Positions 21,841 through 30,570 of a stretch of DNA of 35,862 nucleotides are shown piece after piece; the stretch's first letter is position 1; every line of letters begins with the position of its first letter. The DNA comes from Salinicoccus sp. UBA3372 (GTDB lineage: Bacteria > Bacillota > Bacilli > Staphylococcales > Salinicoccaceae). Both the position numbers and the translations under genes were made by a program. Location: the NCBI GenBank assembly GCA_002360325.1, contig DEQG01000065.1, positions 1-35,862 on the forward strand, given 5' to 3'. Below the pieces are notes generated by a model. It was not told where the DNA came from, did no database searches, and worked only from the letters and a program-made list of their open reading frames with translations.

Positions 21841-23454
21841 TTATAAATCTTCTTCATCAACACCAGCATTTTTTTGTTTCTGGTATTCCTCTTCTTCTTT
21901 TGTAAGGTATTCTTTCATCCGGTGTTTATTTGGAGTGAGTGTCAATCCTAAATATTTACGTTCTTCGTTGGCATCTTTATAAAACGATAATATCATCATG
22001 ATGATAACAAAGCTGAACGGCAGTGCTGCTATGATTGCTGCAGACTGCAGTGCCTCAAGTCCTGTCTCTCCTCCTGAAAGAAGGAGTACATATGCTATGG
22101 ATGACAGTGCCACACCCCACACAATTTTAATTTTTGCGGATGGACGCAGTGAACCATGAGACGTCTGCATGCCGAGTACAAATGTTGCTGAATCGGCAGA
22201 TGTAATAAAGAACGACGAAACCAGAATAACTGCCAAAATAGAAAGCGGAACGCTGATCGGCATTTCATTGAATATGGCGAACAGCTGTATCTCTGGTCCA
22301 AGTTCTACGATTTCCGGCACTTTACTCGCCACTTCTATACCTGTTACACCAAAGACGGTGAACCAGATGATGCCAATTGTCGTTGGCACGAGTAGAAGTG
22401 CCATGACGAATTCGCGTACTGTCCTTCCTTTTGAAACACGGGCGATAAAAATACCCACGAATGGGCTCCAGCTCAACCACCATGCCCAGTAATAGATTGT
22501 CCACGTCTGCAGCCAATCGTTTTTCTGATCGTTCATCGGTGCTGCATCCAGTGTTCTTGCAACAAATGTGTTGATATATTCACCTGCGGCAGTGGGCAGC
22601 ATATTCAGTATCAGCATCGTAGGACCCAATATAAGAATAGTGATTAATAATATTCCTGCCAGCACCATATTCAAGTTACTCAAATATTTTATGCCTTTAC
22701 TTAAACCGCTCCAGGCACTTGCCAGGAAGAGGACGGTAACCAGGGCAATGATTATACCTTGAACAGCCAGGTTTATTGGTACGCCGAATAAATAATTCAG
22801 TCCGCCGTTGATCTGTGTCGTCCCGACTCCAAGAGATACTGCGACCCCGACCACTGTTGCGAAGACTGTCAGTACATCGATGACAACACCGACAGGTCCG
22901 TCAACTCTGTCACCTAAAATCGGACGTAAAGTTTTGGACAGAAGTCCTGACTCCCCTTTTCTGAACTGGAAATAGGCAAGAGCCAGTGCAACTGCACCAT
23001 ACATACCCCAGGCGTGTGCGCCCCAGTGAAAGATGGTTGCCCTGATGGATTCAAGCATTGCTTCCTCTGTTTCAGGATCTGCGGTCGCAGGTGTGAAGAA
23101 ATGTGCAATCGGCTCAGAAGTACTGTAAAACACGACCCCGATACCCATCCCCGCACTGAACAGCATCGTCAGCCATGAACGCGTGCTGAACTCAGGTACA
23201 TGATGCGGTTTGCCCAACTTTAATTTACCGATGGGACTGAAAACAAGGAAAATACAAAAGAATAACATGCCGGATGTGATGATCATATAGTACCATCCGA
23301 AGTAATTACTCACCCAATTTGATATGGAACCTGCAACCGCTCCGAATTTGTTTGGATTGATTGCGCCGATAATTACAAGCAATGCGACTATAATAACTGA
23401 ATATATAAATACTCTCGATAACTTTTTGCTGCTTGGATTTGAAGAATCCTTCAT
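21841..23454 (-). CDS. BCCT family osmolyte transporter (glycine betaine/choline type)
   Basis: A 537-residue carrier with 12 predicted helices of the betaine/carnitine/choline transporter family. It has GMGIG (102-106) in the third helix, as in Na+-coupled betaine carriers such as BetP and OpuD, and the hallmark WTIYYWAWWLSWSPFVGIFI followed by ARVSKGRT. The charged C-terminal tail could take part in osmosensing. The frame extends ten codons upstream, but AAGGAG lies eight bases before the ATG at 23454, which was chosen. The likely job is uptake of glycine betaine or a related compatible solute under salt stress. A promoter lies at 23521-23561. Confidence 0.92.
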   Translation of the reverse strand: MKDSSNPSSKKLSRVFIYSVIIVALLVIIGAINPNKFGAVAGSISNWVSNYFGWYYMIITSGMLFFCIFLVFSPIGKLKLGKPHHVPEFSTRSWLTMLFSAGMGIGVVFYSTSEPIAHFFTPATADPETEEAMLESIRATIFHWGAHAWGMYGAVALALAYFQFRKGESGLLSKTLRPILGDRVDGPVGVVIDVLTVFATVVGVAVSLGVGTTQINGGLNYLFGVPINLAVQGIIIALVTVLFLASAWSGLSKGIKYLSNLNMVLAGILLITILILGPTMLILNMLPTAAGEYINTFVARTLDAAPMNDQKNDWLQTWTIYYWAWWLSWSPFVGIFIARVSKGRTVREFVMALLLVPTTIGIIWFTVFGVTGIEVASKVPEIVELGPEIQLFAIFNEMPISVPLSILAVILVSSFFITSADSATFVLGMQTSHGSLRPSAKIKIVWGVALSSIAYVLLLSGGETGLEALQSAAIIAALPFSFVIIMMILSFYKDANEERKYLGLTLTPNKHRMKEYLTKEEEEYQKQKNAGVDEEDL

Positions 23455-23520
23455 TAATTTGCTCCTTAAAATTTTATAAAACATTGAATGGCAGCCAATG
23501 TTTTTATTTTCTTCTAAAAG

Positions 23521-23561
23521 AATAACCTATTGATAATAACAAATATCAACTTAAAGCGCAA
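23521..23561 (-). promoter_or_regulatory. BCCT gene promoter
   Basis: -35 TTGCGC (23556-23561), 17-bp spacer, -10 TATTAT (23533-23538), followed by CAATAGGTTATT. About 70 bp upstream of the start codon. Matches the block at 9893-9933. Confidence 0.6.
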
Positions 23562-23813
23562 TTTGACTCCGGGAGAAGATTATTATAGATAACGCGTGGC
23601 GTTATTATTGCCGGTCTTATCGAAATAAACACTGCGGCGTAAAGGTTTGGTGACTATCGGCAAGCGTTATAGATTAATACTTTATGTTTTGAAGAAGAAA
23701 TGAATTTTAAATAAAACAGCAAGGGTTATAAAACGATCATTATTGAGTATAAAAATACTATATTTAATTGAACAATAATCTGTATTTCGGAAGATAAATA
23801 CATTATAATAAAA

Positions 23814-23827
23814 TGTAAGCGCTTCAT
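23814..23827 (+). promoter_or_regulatory. cre-like site upstream of the first TAXI-TRAP operon
   Basis: TGTAAGCGCTTCAT matches 13 of 14 positions of the cre consensus TGWAARCGYTWNCW bound by CcpA. It lies about 73 bp upstream of the -35 box at 23900, where CcpA could act as activator or roadblock. The surrounding spacer 23562-23900 shows no gene. Confidence 0.5.
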
Positions 23828-23899
23828 TTAAAAGACTTTATTTTATAAAAATATAAAAAACTTTTTGACACTGCATTTTACAATAAAGATTACTGAGTA

Positions 23900-23927
23900 T
23901 TGACAATTTTTTGAAACAAGGTAAAAT
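23900..23927 (+). promoter_or_regulatory. Promoter of the first TAXI-TRAP operon
   Basis: TTGACA (23900-23905) and TAAAAT (23922-23927) with a 16-bp spacer, 33 bp before the start codon. A second TTGACA lies at about 23864. Confidence 0.7.
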
Positions 23928-23960
23928 TTCATATAAGAATGTATATAAGGGGGATGTCAA

Positions 23961-24992
23961 ATGAAATTGAACAAGTTTTGGTTACTGGCTGCAATGTTAG
24001 TTTTTATGCTGGTACTTGCAGCATGTGGCAACGGAGATGAAGGAGCTGAAGACGGCGCGGAATCTGAAGATGCAGAAACAACAGAAGAAGGCGGAGATGC
24101 AGAGGCTGAAGGTGAAACTCCGGACTTCCTGACATTACTTACAGGCGGTACCAGTGGAACGTATTACCCGCTTGGTGGTGAAATGGCGTCGAATATAACG
24201 AATGAGGCAGGTATTCAGACAGATGCACTTTCCTCAAACGCTTCAGCAGACAACATAATTGATCTGCAGGGCGGCGAAGCAGACCTTGCAATGGTTCAAA
24301 CGGACACGATCGCTCAGGCTGTTGAAGGAACAGGCGCATTTGAAGGAGAAGCTGTTGACAACGTATTGGCATTGGGATCACTCTACCCTGAAACAGTACA
24401 GATTGTAACGACTGCTGATTCAGGCATCGAGTCTGTTGAAGATCTGGAAGGTCAGACGGTTTCAGTGGGTGCACCGGGATCCGGTACATTCTATAACGCT
24501 GAACAGATACTTGAAATCCATGGACTGACTTTAGATGATATTGATGCTCAAAACCTTGACTTCGGTGAGTCAACAGGCGGTATCCAGGATGGAAACATTG
24601 ATGCAGCGATTATCACAGGTGGTACACCGACAGGTGCTGTAGAAGAATTGACGGCAACGGTTGATGTGAAAATCCTGCCGATCGAACAGGACAAGATTGA
24701 AGAACTGATTGAACAGTATCCATTCTATGCCGAAGACACAGTAGCATCCGGCACATATGGTATTGATGAAGATGTCACTACAGTTGCAGTACTTGCAATG
24801 ATTGCCGTGACGGACAGCTTATCCGACGATGCTGTTTATGACATTACAGCAGCTATTTACGAGAATACAGAATCAATGGCGCACGCAAGAGCTGAAGATA
24901 TTACAATCGACAGCGCCCTTGATGGTATCGGTGTAGATATGCACCCTGGGGCAGAGAGGTACTTCGATGAGCAGGGCGTAAGCGCAGAGTAG
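23961..24992 (+). CDS. TAXI family TRAP transporter solute-binding lipoprotein 1
   Basis: A 343-residue substrate-binding protein of the TAXI type. The signal peptide has lipobox LAAC (Cys22), followed by an acidic linker to about residue 52. The binding fold starts at LLTGGTSGTYYPLGGEMASN, with GEADLAMVQTDTIAQAV, VSVGAPGSGTFYNAEQILE and the ending DGIGVDMHPGAERYFDEQG. TAXI proteins capture organic acids or amino acids such as glutamate or 2-oxoglutarate for Na+- or H+-driven uptake. The substrate here is unknown. Ribosome binding site AAGGGGG. A hairpin at 25011-25053 separates it from the DUF1850 and permease genes, perhaps allowing more binding protein than permease. Confidence 0.93.
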   Translation: MKLNKFWLLAAMLVFMLVLAACGNGDEGAEDGAESEDAETTEEGGDAEAEGETPDFLTLLTGGTSGTYYPLGGEMASNITNEAGIQTDALSSNASADNIIDLQGGEADLAMVQTDTIAQAVEGTGAFEGEAVDNVLALGSLYPETVQIVTTADSGIESVEDLEGQTVSVGAPGSGTFYNAEQILEIHGLTLDDIDAQNLDFGESTGGIQDGNIDAAIITGGTPTGAVEELTATVDVKILPIEQDKIEELIEQYPFYAEDTVASGTYGIDEDVTTVAVLAMIAVTDSLSDDAVYDITAAIYENTESMAHARAEDITIDSALDGIGVDMHPGAERYFDEQGVSAE

Positions 24993-25010
24993 AATACACA
25001 TTGAATGGAA

Positions 25011-25053
25011 TGACCGGCGGTTGACCACGGGCTCATGTGGCTGACTCCGGTCA
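25011..25053 (+). terminator. Intercistronic hairpin after the TAXI binding protein
   Basis: TGACCGG and CCGGTCA close a stem-loop with further pairing inside (CCAC/GTGG), followed by a T-rich but interrupted stretch (ATCCTTATTTTC). It may be a partial terminator or an mRNA stabiliser between a highly and a weakly expressed gene. The second TAXI operon has no such hairpin. Confidence 0.55.
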
Positions 25054-25112
25054 ATCCTTATTTTCTGAGTGGTTTTATAGCAGTGAAAAATATATTTTTG
25101 GATGGATGATAC

Positions 25113-25637
25113 ATGAAAAAATTCTTAATGATATTATTACCTGTCATCCTCCTGTTTACAGTATTAATATTTTTATTTATTCCAATTAAACAATCACTTG
25201 TATTTTATGATGAAAATACAAATGATATAGAAGCTTATTTGCCGATGGAAAGTCAGGATACTTTTCAGATTATATTCACCCACTCCATTCATTTAACAGA
25301 TGTGGTGGAAAAATATGTTGTTTTGGATAATCAACATATACAACAGTATGAAATGGTTTATGAAGAGTTTGGCATCGGTATGCCCTCTAATGCACAAGGG
25401 GATGAAGAATTCGTCCATGAAGACGGTAAATACCATATAAAGAATATGGAGAATATCTTTCCTGAAATTAAGCTGAGAAATGGTAAGGCAGTTTCAGAAC
25501 ACAGGCTTGTCTGGGGTTCAGATCATGAATATATTACAGAGTTCAATAATTATTTTGAACCGGGAGCCTGGTTTACCATAAAAATTGATAAATTGTCATT
25601 ATGGCAAATGATACAAGGGGTGAGGGTCCATGAGTGA
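25113..25637 (+). CDS. DUF1850 family protein linked to TAXI-TRAP transporter 1
   Basis: A 174-residue protein with one N-terminal membrane helix (about 5-27) and an outside domain. It carries the features shared with the second copy at 30091-30570: a HSI motif (FTHSIHLTDVVEKY), then E-x-YEEFGIGMPS and a Glu/Asp-rich tail. This fits DUF1850, which is regularly encoded between TAXI binding proteins and their permeases. Its function is not known. A role as small accessory subunit, for instance in docking the binding protein, is inference. It ends 8 bp inside the permease gene, so coupling is tight. No strong ribosome binding site precedes the ATG. Confidence 0.85.
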   Translation: MKKFLMILLPVILLFTVLIFLFIPIKQSLVFYDENTNDIEAYLPMESQDTFQIIFTHSIHLTDVVEKYVVLDNQHIQQYEMVYEEFGIGMPSNAQGDEEFVHEDGKYHIKNMENIFPEIKLRNGKAVSEHRLVWGSDHEYITEFNNYFEPGAWFTIKIDKLSLWQMIQGVRVHE

Positions 25638-27687
25638 TTCAAAGAAACAAGGACAAAAAGAGCAGGAGCGGCAAGATGAGGAGATAGAAAAGAAACTGGC
25701 TGAGGGAGAAGAACTGTCCCAGGAAGAACAGGACAGACTGATGGAAAAGTATGATACCGAATCCAATACAAGAGATCTTACCGGTATCATTGGCACTGTA
25801 GTTTTTCTTATACTTATAGCATTTTCATTATTTCAGATATATACAGGAATGTTCGGACAATATACTGCCTATGTACAGCGTACAGTCCACCTGGGCTTTG
25901 CTCTTGTACTGATCTTCCTGCTGTTCCCCGCAAAAAGGGGCGGTCCAAAAGGGAAGGTTGCGTGGTATGACTATATACTCGCAGTTTTATCCGTAATCGT
26001 AGCTGGATATTGGCCTGTTTATTATGACACTATAGTACAGCAGCTCGGCGGTGTTACCGAAGCTCAGCTGATCATCGGAAGTCTGGCGATTCTGCTTGTT
26101 CTCGAAGCTTCCAGAAGAGCTGTGGGTCTGCCTATAGCGATCGTCGCGGGTGCATTTCTGGTTTACGCATACTTTGGACCACAGATGCCGGGTGCATTGG
26201 CCCACAGGGGTCTGAGCCTGAACCAGCTGGTGAACTCCATGTTCTTTACAACCGAAGGTATTCTGGGTACACCGTTGCAGGTATCATCTACCTACATATT
26301 CTTATTCCTGCTTTTCGGTGCATTTTTGGTACAGACAGGCGTAGGGATGTACTTCAATGATCTGGCACTGGCAATTGCCGGCAGACGGACCGGCGGACCG
26401 GCAAAAGTGGCAATTTTCTCAAGCGCCCTTAACGGTACGATTTCCGGGAGTTCGGTTGCAAATACAGTAACGACTGGCTCCTATACAATACCGATGATGA
26501 AAAGGCTCGGTTACCGGAAAAATTTTGCCGGTGCCGTTGAGGCTGCTTCTTCTACAGGCGGTCAGATCATGCCGCCGATCATGGGTGCCGCCGCATTCCT
26601 GATGGTGGAATTTGCCGGTGAAAGTTACTGGAATATCGCCAAAGCGGCGATGATTCCGGCATTGCTTTACTTCGCCGGAATCTGGATAGTGACACACCTT
26701 GAGGCGAAACGGACAAATCTTCACGGATTGCCTAAAGATGAACTTCCGAAATGGAAGGAAGTTCTGAAGAAAATACATTTATTATTGCCGATTTTAGCGA
26801 TTGTATGGCTGTTGTTCCAAGGTTTCAGTATTGAAAGGACAGCGTTATACGGTATAGCCATTACGATTCTGGTCAGTCTCTTCCGTAAAGATACAAGGAT
26901 TACACCGAGTAAATTTATCATTGCCTTAACGTCCGGTGCACGTACTGCACTTGGAGTAGCAGCTGCTACGGCGTGTGCGGGTATCATTGTCGGTGTAGTT
27001 ACAAGAACAGGACTGGGACTTAAGTTTGGTAATATGCTGGTTGACCTTGCCGGTACACTTTCCGTAAACGCAGAAATGCAGCTGATTCTGACGCTTGTGT
27101 TTACGATGATTGCATCCATTATTTTAGGTATGGGTTCACCGACAACAGCAAACTATATCATTACTTCAACAATCGCATTGCCGGCTATTTTGGCACTGAA
27201 TGACCAGTTGGATGTTGCTGTTCCGGTACTGGCGGCACACATGTTTGTATTTTACTTCGGGATTGTGGCGGATATTACACCGCCTGTTGCCCTGGCGGCC
27301 TTTGCCGCTACCGGGATATCCGGAGGAGAACCGATGCGTACAGGAGGGAATGCTGTCAAGTTGGCCATTGCCGCATTCATCATTCCATACATGTTTGTAC
27401 TCCAGCCGCAGATCTTGATGATTGATACGAATGCATTGGAAGTGACATTCATCATAATATCAGCACTGCTGGGTATGATAGCCATCGGGGCGAGCATGGT
27501 CGGATATTGGTACAGAAAAATACCATGGTATGTCAGAATCGCAGCATTTATAACAGGGCTGCTGATGATGTATCCAGGAACGTTTTCAGATATCGTCGGC
27601 TTCTCAGCCTTCGCACTGCTGATCATTTTACAATTTGTCATTAAAGGCGGTCCGGATATAAAAGATGAAGTTCCGGGCATGAAATAA
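25630..27687 (+). CDS. TRAP transporter fused permease (DctQ-DctM type) 1
   Basis: A 685-residue membrane protein uniting the small Q (four-helix) and large M (12-helix or more) subunits of a TRAP transporter, as is usual for TAXI systems. A charged cytoplasmic N-terminus of about 50 residues precedes the first helix. M-domain signatures are GGPAKVAIFSSALNGTISGS, SSTGGQIMPPIMGAAAFLM and MGSPTTANYIITS. It carries substrate delivered by the TAXI binding protein across the membrane using an ion gradient. It overlaps the DUF1850 gene by 8 bp and ends the unit. The downstream spacer contains a gltS fragment. Confidence 0.94.
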   Translation: MSDSKKQGQKEQERQDEEIEKKLAEGEELSQEEQDRLMEKYDTESNTRDLTGIIGTVVFLILIAFSLFQIYTGMFGQYTAYVQRTVHLGFALVLIFLLFPAKRGGPKGKVAWYDYILAVLSVIVAGYWPVYYDTIVQQLGGVTEAQLIIGSLAILLVLEASRRAVGLPIAIVAGAFLVYAYFGPQMPGALAHRGLSLNQLVNSMFFTTEGILGTPLQVSSTYIFLFLLFGAFLVQTGVGMYFNDLALAIAGRRTGGPAKVAIFSSALNGTISGSSVANTVTTGSYTIPMMKRLGYRKNFAGAVEAASSTGGQIMPPIMGAAAFLMVEFAGESYWNIAKAAMIPALLYFAGIWIVTHLEAKRTNLHGLPKDELPKWKEVLKKIHLLLPILAIVWLLFQGFSIERTALYGIAITILVSLFRKDTRITPSKFIIALTSGARTALGVAAATACAGIIVGVVTRTGLGLKFGNMLVDLAGTLSVNAEMQLILTLVFTMIASIILGMGSPTTANYIITSTIALPAILALNDQLDVAVPVLAAHMFVFYFGIVADITPPVALAAFAATGISGGEPMRTGGNAVKLAIAAFIIPYMFVLQPQILMIDTNALEVTFIIISALLGMIAIGASMVGYWYRKIPWYVRIAAFITGLLMMYPGTFSDIVGFSAFALLIILQFVIKGGPDIKDEVPGMK

Positions 27688-27715
27688 GAGATTAAAAGAG
27701 GCATCTCCAAAATAA

Positions 27716-27952
27716 TGTGGACGCCGTGTCAAGGACACTTTGAAAAAACGTGCTTATATTTATCGGTATCCCCGAATGATGCCAGCCTACTGGTTTGAAC
27801 GGGCGATAGGAGCCTTTGGACAGGCTATGGGATTGAGTGCAGCAGGCCTGCTCCTGATTCAACTTGCTGATCCGGATGATGAGTCACCTGCGAAAGAAGG
27901 TTTCAGGCATAAACAATTGTTTCTTGGCTTGTTCCATTTTGGTAAACAATAG
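27716..27952 (+). pseudogene. C-terminal fragment of a Na+/glutamate symporter (GltS/ESS family)
   Basis: A 78-codon open stretch reads from CGRRVKDTLKKR through YWFERAIGAFGQAMGLSAAG and LLLIQLADPDDESPAKEGF to FHFGKQ. The order WFERxIGxFGQxxGxxAxGLLLxxxxDPDxxSPA resembles the C-terminal region of ESS-family glutamate:Na+ symporters. The N-terminal 300 or so residues and the last helices are missing. An in-frame TTG at 27740 has no ribosome binding site. It is a relic sitting exactly between the two TAXI cassettes. Confidence 0.62.
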
Positions 27953-28060
27953 AAATATGATAACCGCAACTTTCAAATCCATATATGAATAAACAGGAAT
28001 AGTATTCGTTGCATAATGTATTCCCCGGGAAATGTACGACTGACCTTATAAGTATCTAAT

Positions 28061-28104
28061 AAGAAGAAAAACGGTATGCGCATGTGCATACCGTTTTTCT
28101 TCTT
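28061..28104. terminator. Bidirectional terminator between the convergent TAXI operons
   Basis: Stem AAGAAGAAAAACGGTATGC paired with GCATACCGTTTTTCTTCTT, nearly perfect, with A- and T-rich flanks that serve both strands. Confidence 0.93.
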
Positions 28105-28108
28105 CTAT

Positions 28109-30094
28109 TTATGTTGCCGGCAGCTCTTTGTTCTTCCATTTGAAATAATTCAATCCAAGGACGATAAAGATGATGATTATACCAGTGATATACGTGAAAG
28201 GTTCTGGGACAACCGACAGAATTGCTGCAACAACCAATATAATTCTCGATATGGCATTCAGATGGGTCTTAAAGAACCCCTCGAGGCCTGCACAAAGGGC
28301 AACGAGCCCTATCACCGTGGTTATGACAACAATCGCAATGTCAAAGAACCCTGCGAGAGGATATTCACGTGCGTTTGTTGCAAGACCTTCTACATCGACC
28401 ATGAGAAGCGCCGGTTCATAGATGAAGATGAATGGGATGAGAAAGCCTGCTATGGACAGCTTCAAAGCCTGGAATCCGGTTCTCATCGGATCTCCGCCGG
28501 AAATACCTGCACCTGCGAATGCGGCGAGCGCAACAGGCGGGGTAACATTCGCAAAAATCCCAAAATAGAATACAAACATATGTGCAAGCAATACAGGTAT
28601 GCCGAACTCTGCAAGAGCCGGTGCCGCCATAGTTGCCGTAATGATATATGCAGGTATGGAAGGCAGCCCCATGCCGAGTACCATTGATGCAATCATAGTA
28701 AAGAACAATGTCAGGAAGAGCGACCCTGCTCCGACACTTGCGATGGCAGATGTCAGTACGGCACCGAATCCTGTAAGGGACACGACGCCGATAATTACAC
28801 CGACGACAGCACAGGCGATCATTACAGATAAAGCCTGCTGTGCGCCGTTTGCCATGGCATCAAATATATCCCTGAACGACATACGTGTCGATTTTCTCAG
28901 AGTTGCAACAATGATTGTCAGGAATATCGTAAAAATGGCTGCTCTCGGAATTGGCATATTCATAAATAACATGACAATCAGACCTAAAATAGGAATGAGC
29001 AAATGTCCTTTTTCAGCAAAAACTTCTTTGACTCTTGGAAGGTCTGCTTTGGGTATACCCTTCAGGTCACGTTTACCTGCACGGTAATGGACCTGCATGA
29101 TGACTGCAAAATAATACAGTAGTGCAGGGAGAACAGCCGCCAGTGCGATGACTCCATAGTTGATGCCTGTAGTTTCAGCCATGATAAACGCGCTTGCACC
29201 CATAATCGGCGGTAAAATCTGTCCGCCGACGGACGCACTGGCTTCAACCGCACCTGCAAAATTTTTGTGGTAACCGACTTTTTTCATCAATGGAATCGTG
29301 AAAGCGCCGGTGCTCACAACGTTGGCGACTGCCGCACCATTGATACTGCCCATAAATCCGCTGGATACGACAGCAACCTTTGCCGGGCCGCCTTTGTTGG
29401 CTCCGGCCAGTGCCATTGCAAGATCATTAAAGAACTGTCCCATTCCTGACTTTTGTAGAAATGCTCCAAAAAGTATGAACAGGAATATAAAGTTCACAGA
29501 GGCTGCAATTGCAGTGGAATATAACCCTTCGGTACTTAAATATAATTGTCCGAATATATCCCCTGTACTGTATGGGCGTGTCAGCATCATATTTGGCAGA
29601 AATTCCATATGGCTGATAAAAGGGTAAGCTAAAAATAAAAGGGCAAGAATCGGCAGGATAAGGCCGGTAACTCTTCTTGCAGCTTCAAGTATCAACACTA
29701 CAGTCAATATGGCCATTGCAATATCCATATTATTAGGAATACCGCCGCGCTCTGTCATAATCGCCTGATACTCTGTAAAAATATAGATTGCAGTATACAG
29801 ACTCAGTGCGGCTAACACCCAGTCAAGAACTGGAAGTCTTGTCCGGTCCTGCTTTTTAAACATGGGATAGAGCATGTAAACAAGTGCGAGACCGACTGCA
29901 ACGTGGATGGAACGCTGCTGCAGTGCAGGCATGGGATTGAATACCATATACAGATGGAATAATGAGTACAACACTGCGACAAGAGTGACGATCAAAAAAA
30001 TAGTTTTATTGTCAAACTGTCTGGTAGTTGAATCTTTATCATATTTCTCCAGGACTTCTTGTGTGTCCGGTGCTGCTGCTGGTTCCTTTGTCAT
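28109..30094 (-). CDS. TRAP transporter fused permease (DctQ-DctM type) 2
   Basis: A 661-residue fused QM permease homologous to the one at 25630-27687 over its whole length, with a shorter charged N-terminus. Landmarks are GGPAKVAVVSSGFMGSINGA, SASVGGQILPPIMGASAFIM and MGLPSIPAYIITATMAAP. The two clearly differ in sequence, so they are not a recent tandem copy and may carry different substrates. Its ATG overlaps the end of the DUF1850 gene by 4 bp. It is the last gene of the minus-strand TAXI operon. Confidence 0.94.
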   Translation of the reverse strand: MTKEPAAAPDTQEVLEKYDKDSTTRQFDNKTIFLIVTLVAVLYSLFHLYMVFNPMPALQQRSIHVAVGLALVYMLYPMFKKQDRTRLPVLDWVLAALSLYTAIYIFTEYQAIMTERGGIPNNMDIAMAILTVVLILEAARRVTGLILPILALLFLAYPFISHMEFLPNMMLTRPYSTGDIFGQLYLSTEGLYSTAIAASVNFIFLFILFGAFLQKSGMGQFFNDLAMALAGANKGGPAKVAVVSSGFMGSINGAAVANVVSTGAFTIPLMKKVGYHKNFAGAVEASASVGGQILPPIMGASAFIMAETTGINYGVIALAAVLPALLYYFAVIMQVHYRAGKRDLKGIPKADLPRVKEVFAEKGHLLIPILGLIVMLFMNMPIPRAAIFTIFLTIIVATLRKSTRMSFRDIFDAMANGAQQALSVMIACAVVGVIIGVVSLTGFGAVLTSAIASVGAGSLFLTLFFTMIASMVLGMGLPSIPAYIITATMAAPALAEFGIPVLLAHMFVFYFGIFANVTPPVALAAFAGAGISGGDPMRTGFQALKLSIAGFLIPFIFIYEPALLMVDVEGLATNAREYPLAGFFDIAIVVITTVIGLVALCAGLEGFFKTHLNAISRIILVVAAILSVVPEPFTYITGIIIIFIVLGLNYFKWKNKELPAT

Positions 30095-30570
30095 ATTAAC
30101 CCTCCTGTTAATTGCAAAAATAAAGGCCGGTTTTCAATACTGATTTTAACGGAGGTGTTTGATTCAAACATCTCATAAAGTAAATGCTCCTGATCGTTCT
30201 GGATGATTTTAGTCTCCACATTTTCTGAAACATTCATATAAAGTTCAGGGTATACATCATCAACCGTGAATTTGACGAAACCGTCCTCTGTAATCTCAGG
30301 TGGTTCTTCAGAGTCTGAGGGCACCCCTGCCCCGAATGTCTTAAAATATGTTTCTGTCAGAAGCAGGTGATCTCCCTGAATTTCATATATTTCATACCAT
30401 TCTTCGTGTTCAATGGAATGAATCCAATGCAATTCAAATGTCCCGGCTTCCAAAAAAACAGGCGCATACCCTTCCGCTTCAATGACAAGAGCAGATTTCG
30501 GCCAGATTAAAAATAAGAGGAGCACTGTAACAATGCTCCCGGATACAATCCATTTTATTTTACTGTTCAT
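30091..30570 (-). CDS. DUF1850 family protein linked to TAXI-TRAP transporter 2
   Basis: A 159-residue protein with an N-terminal membrane helix (from KIKWIVSGSIVTVLLLFLIW) and an external domain carrying HWIHSIEHEEWYEIYEI and YFKTFGAGVPS, the motifs shared with the other copy (HSI, then F/YxxFGxGxPS). The frame is open ten codons further upstream inside the binding-protein gene. The ATG at 30570, or the next one at 30567, is preferred because the membrane helix follows directly and GGGAG lies upstream. The gene overlaps the binding protein by about 10 bp and the permease by 4 bp, so all three are translationally linked. Confidence 0.85.
   Translation of the reverse strand: MNSKIKWIVSGSIVTVLLLFLIWPKSALVIEAEGYAPVFLEAGTFELHWIHSIEHEEWYEIYEIQGDHLLLTETYFKTFGAGVPSDSEEPPEITEDGFVKFTVDDVYPELYMNVSENVETKIIQNDQEHLLYEMFESNTSVKISIENRPLFLQLTGGLI

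Noticed and set aside
28076..28687. 203-codon plus-strand frame opposite TRAP permease 2
   Set aside because: Cysteine- and arginine-rich antisense shadow of a membrane protein gene, without its own start signals.
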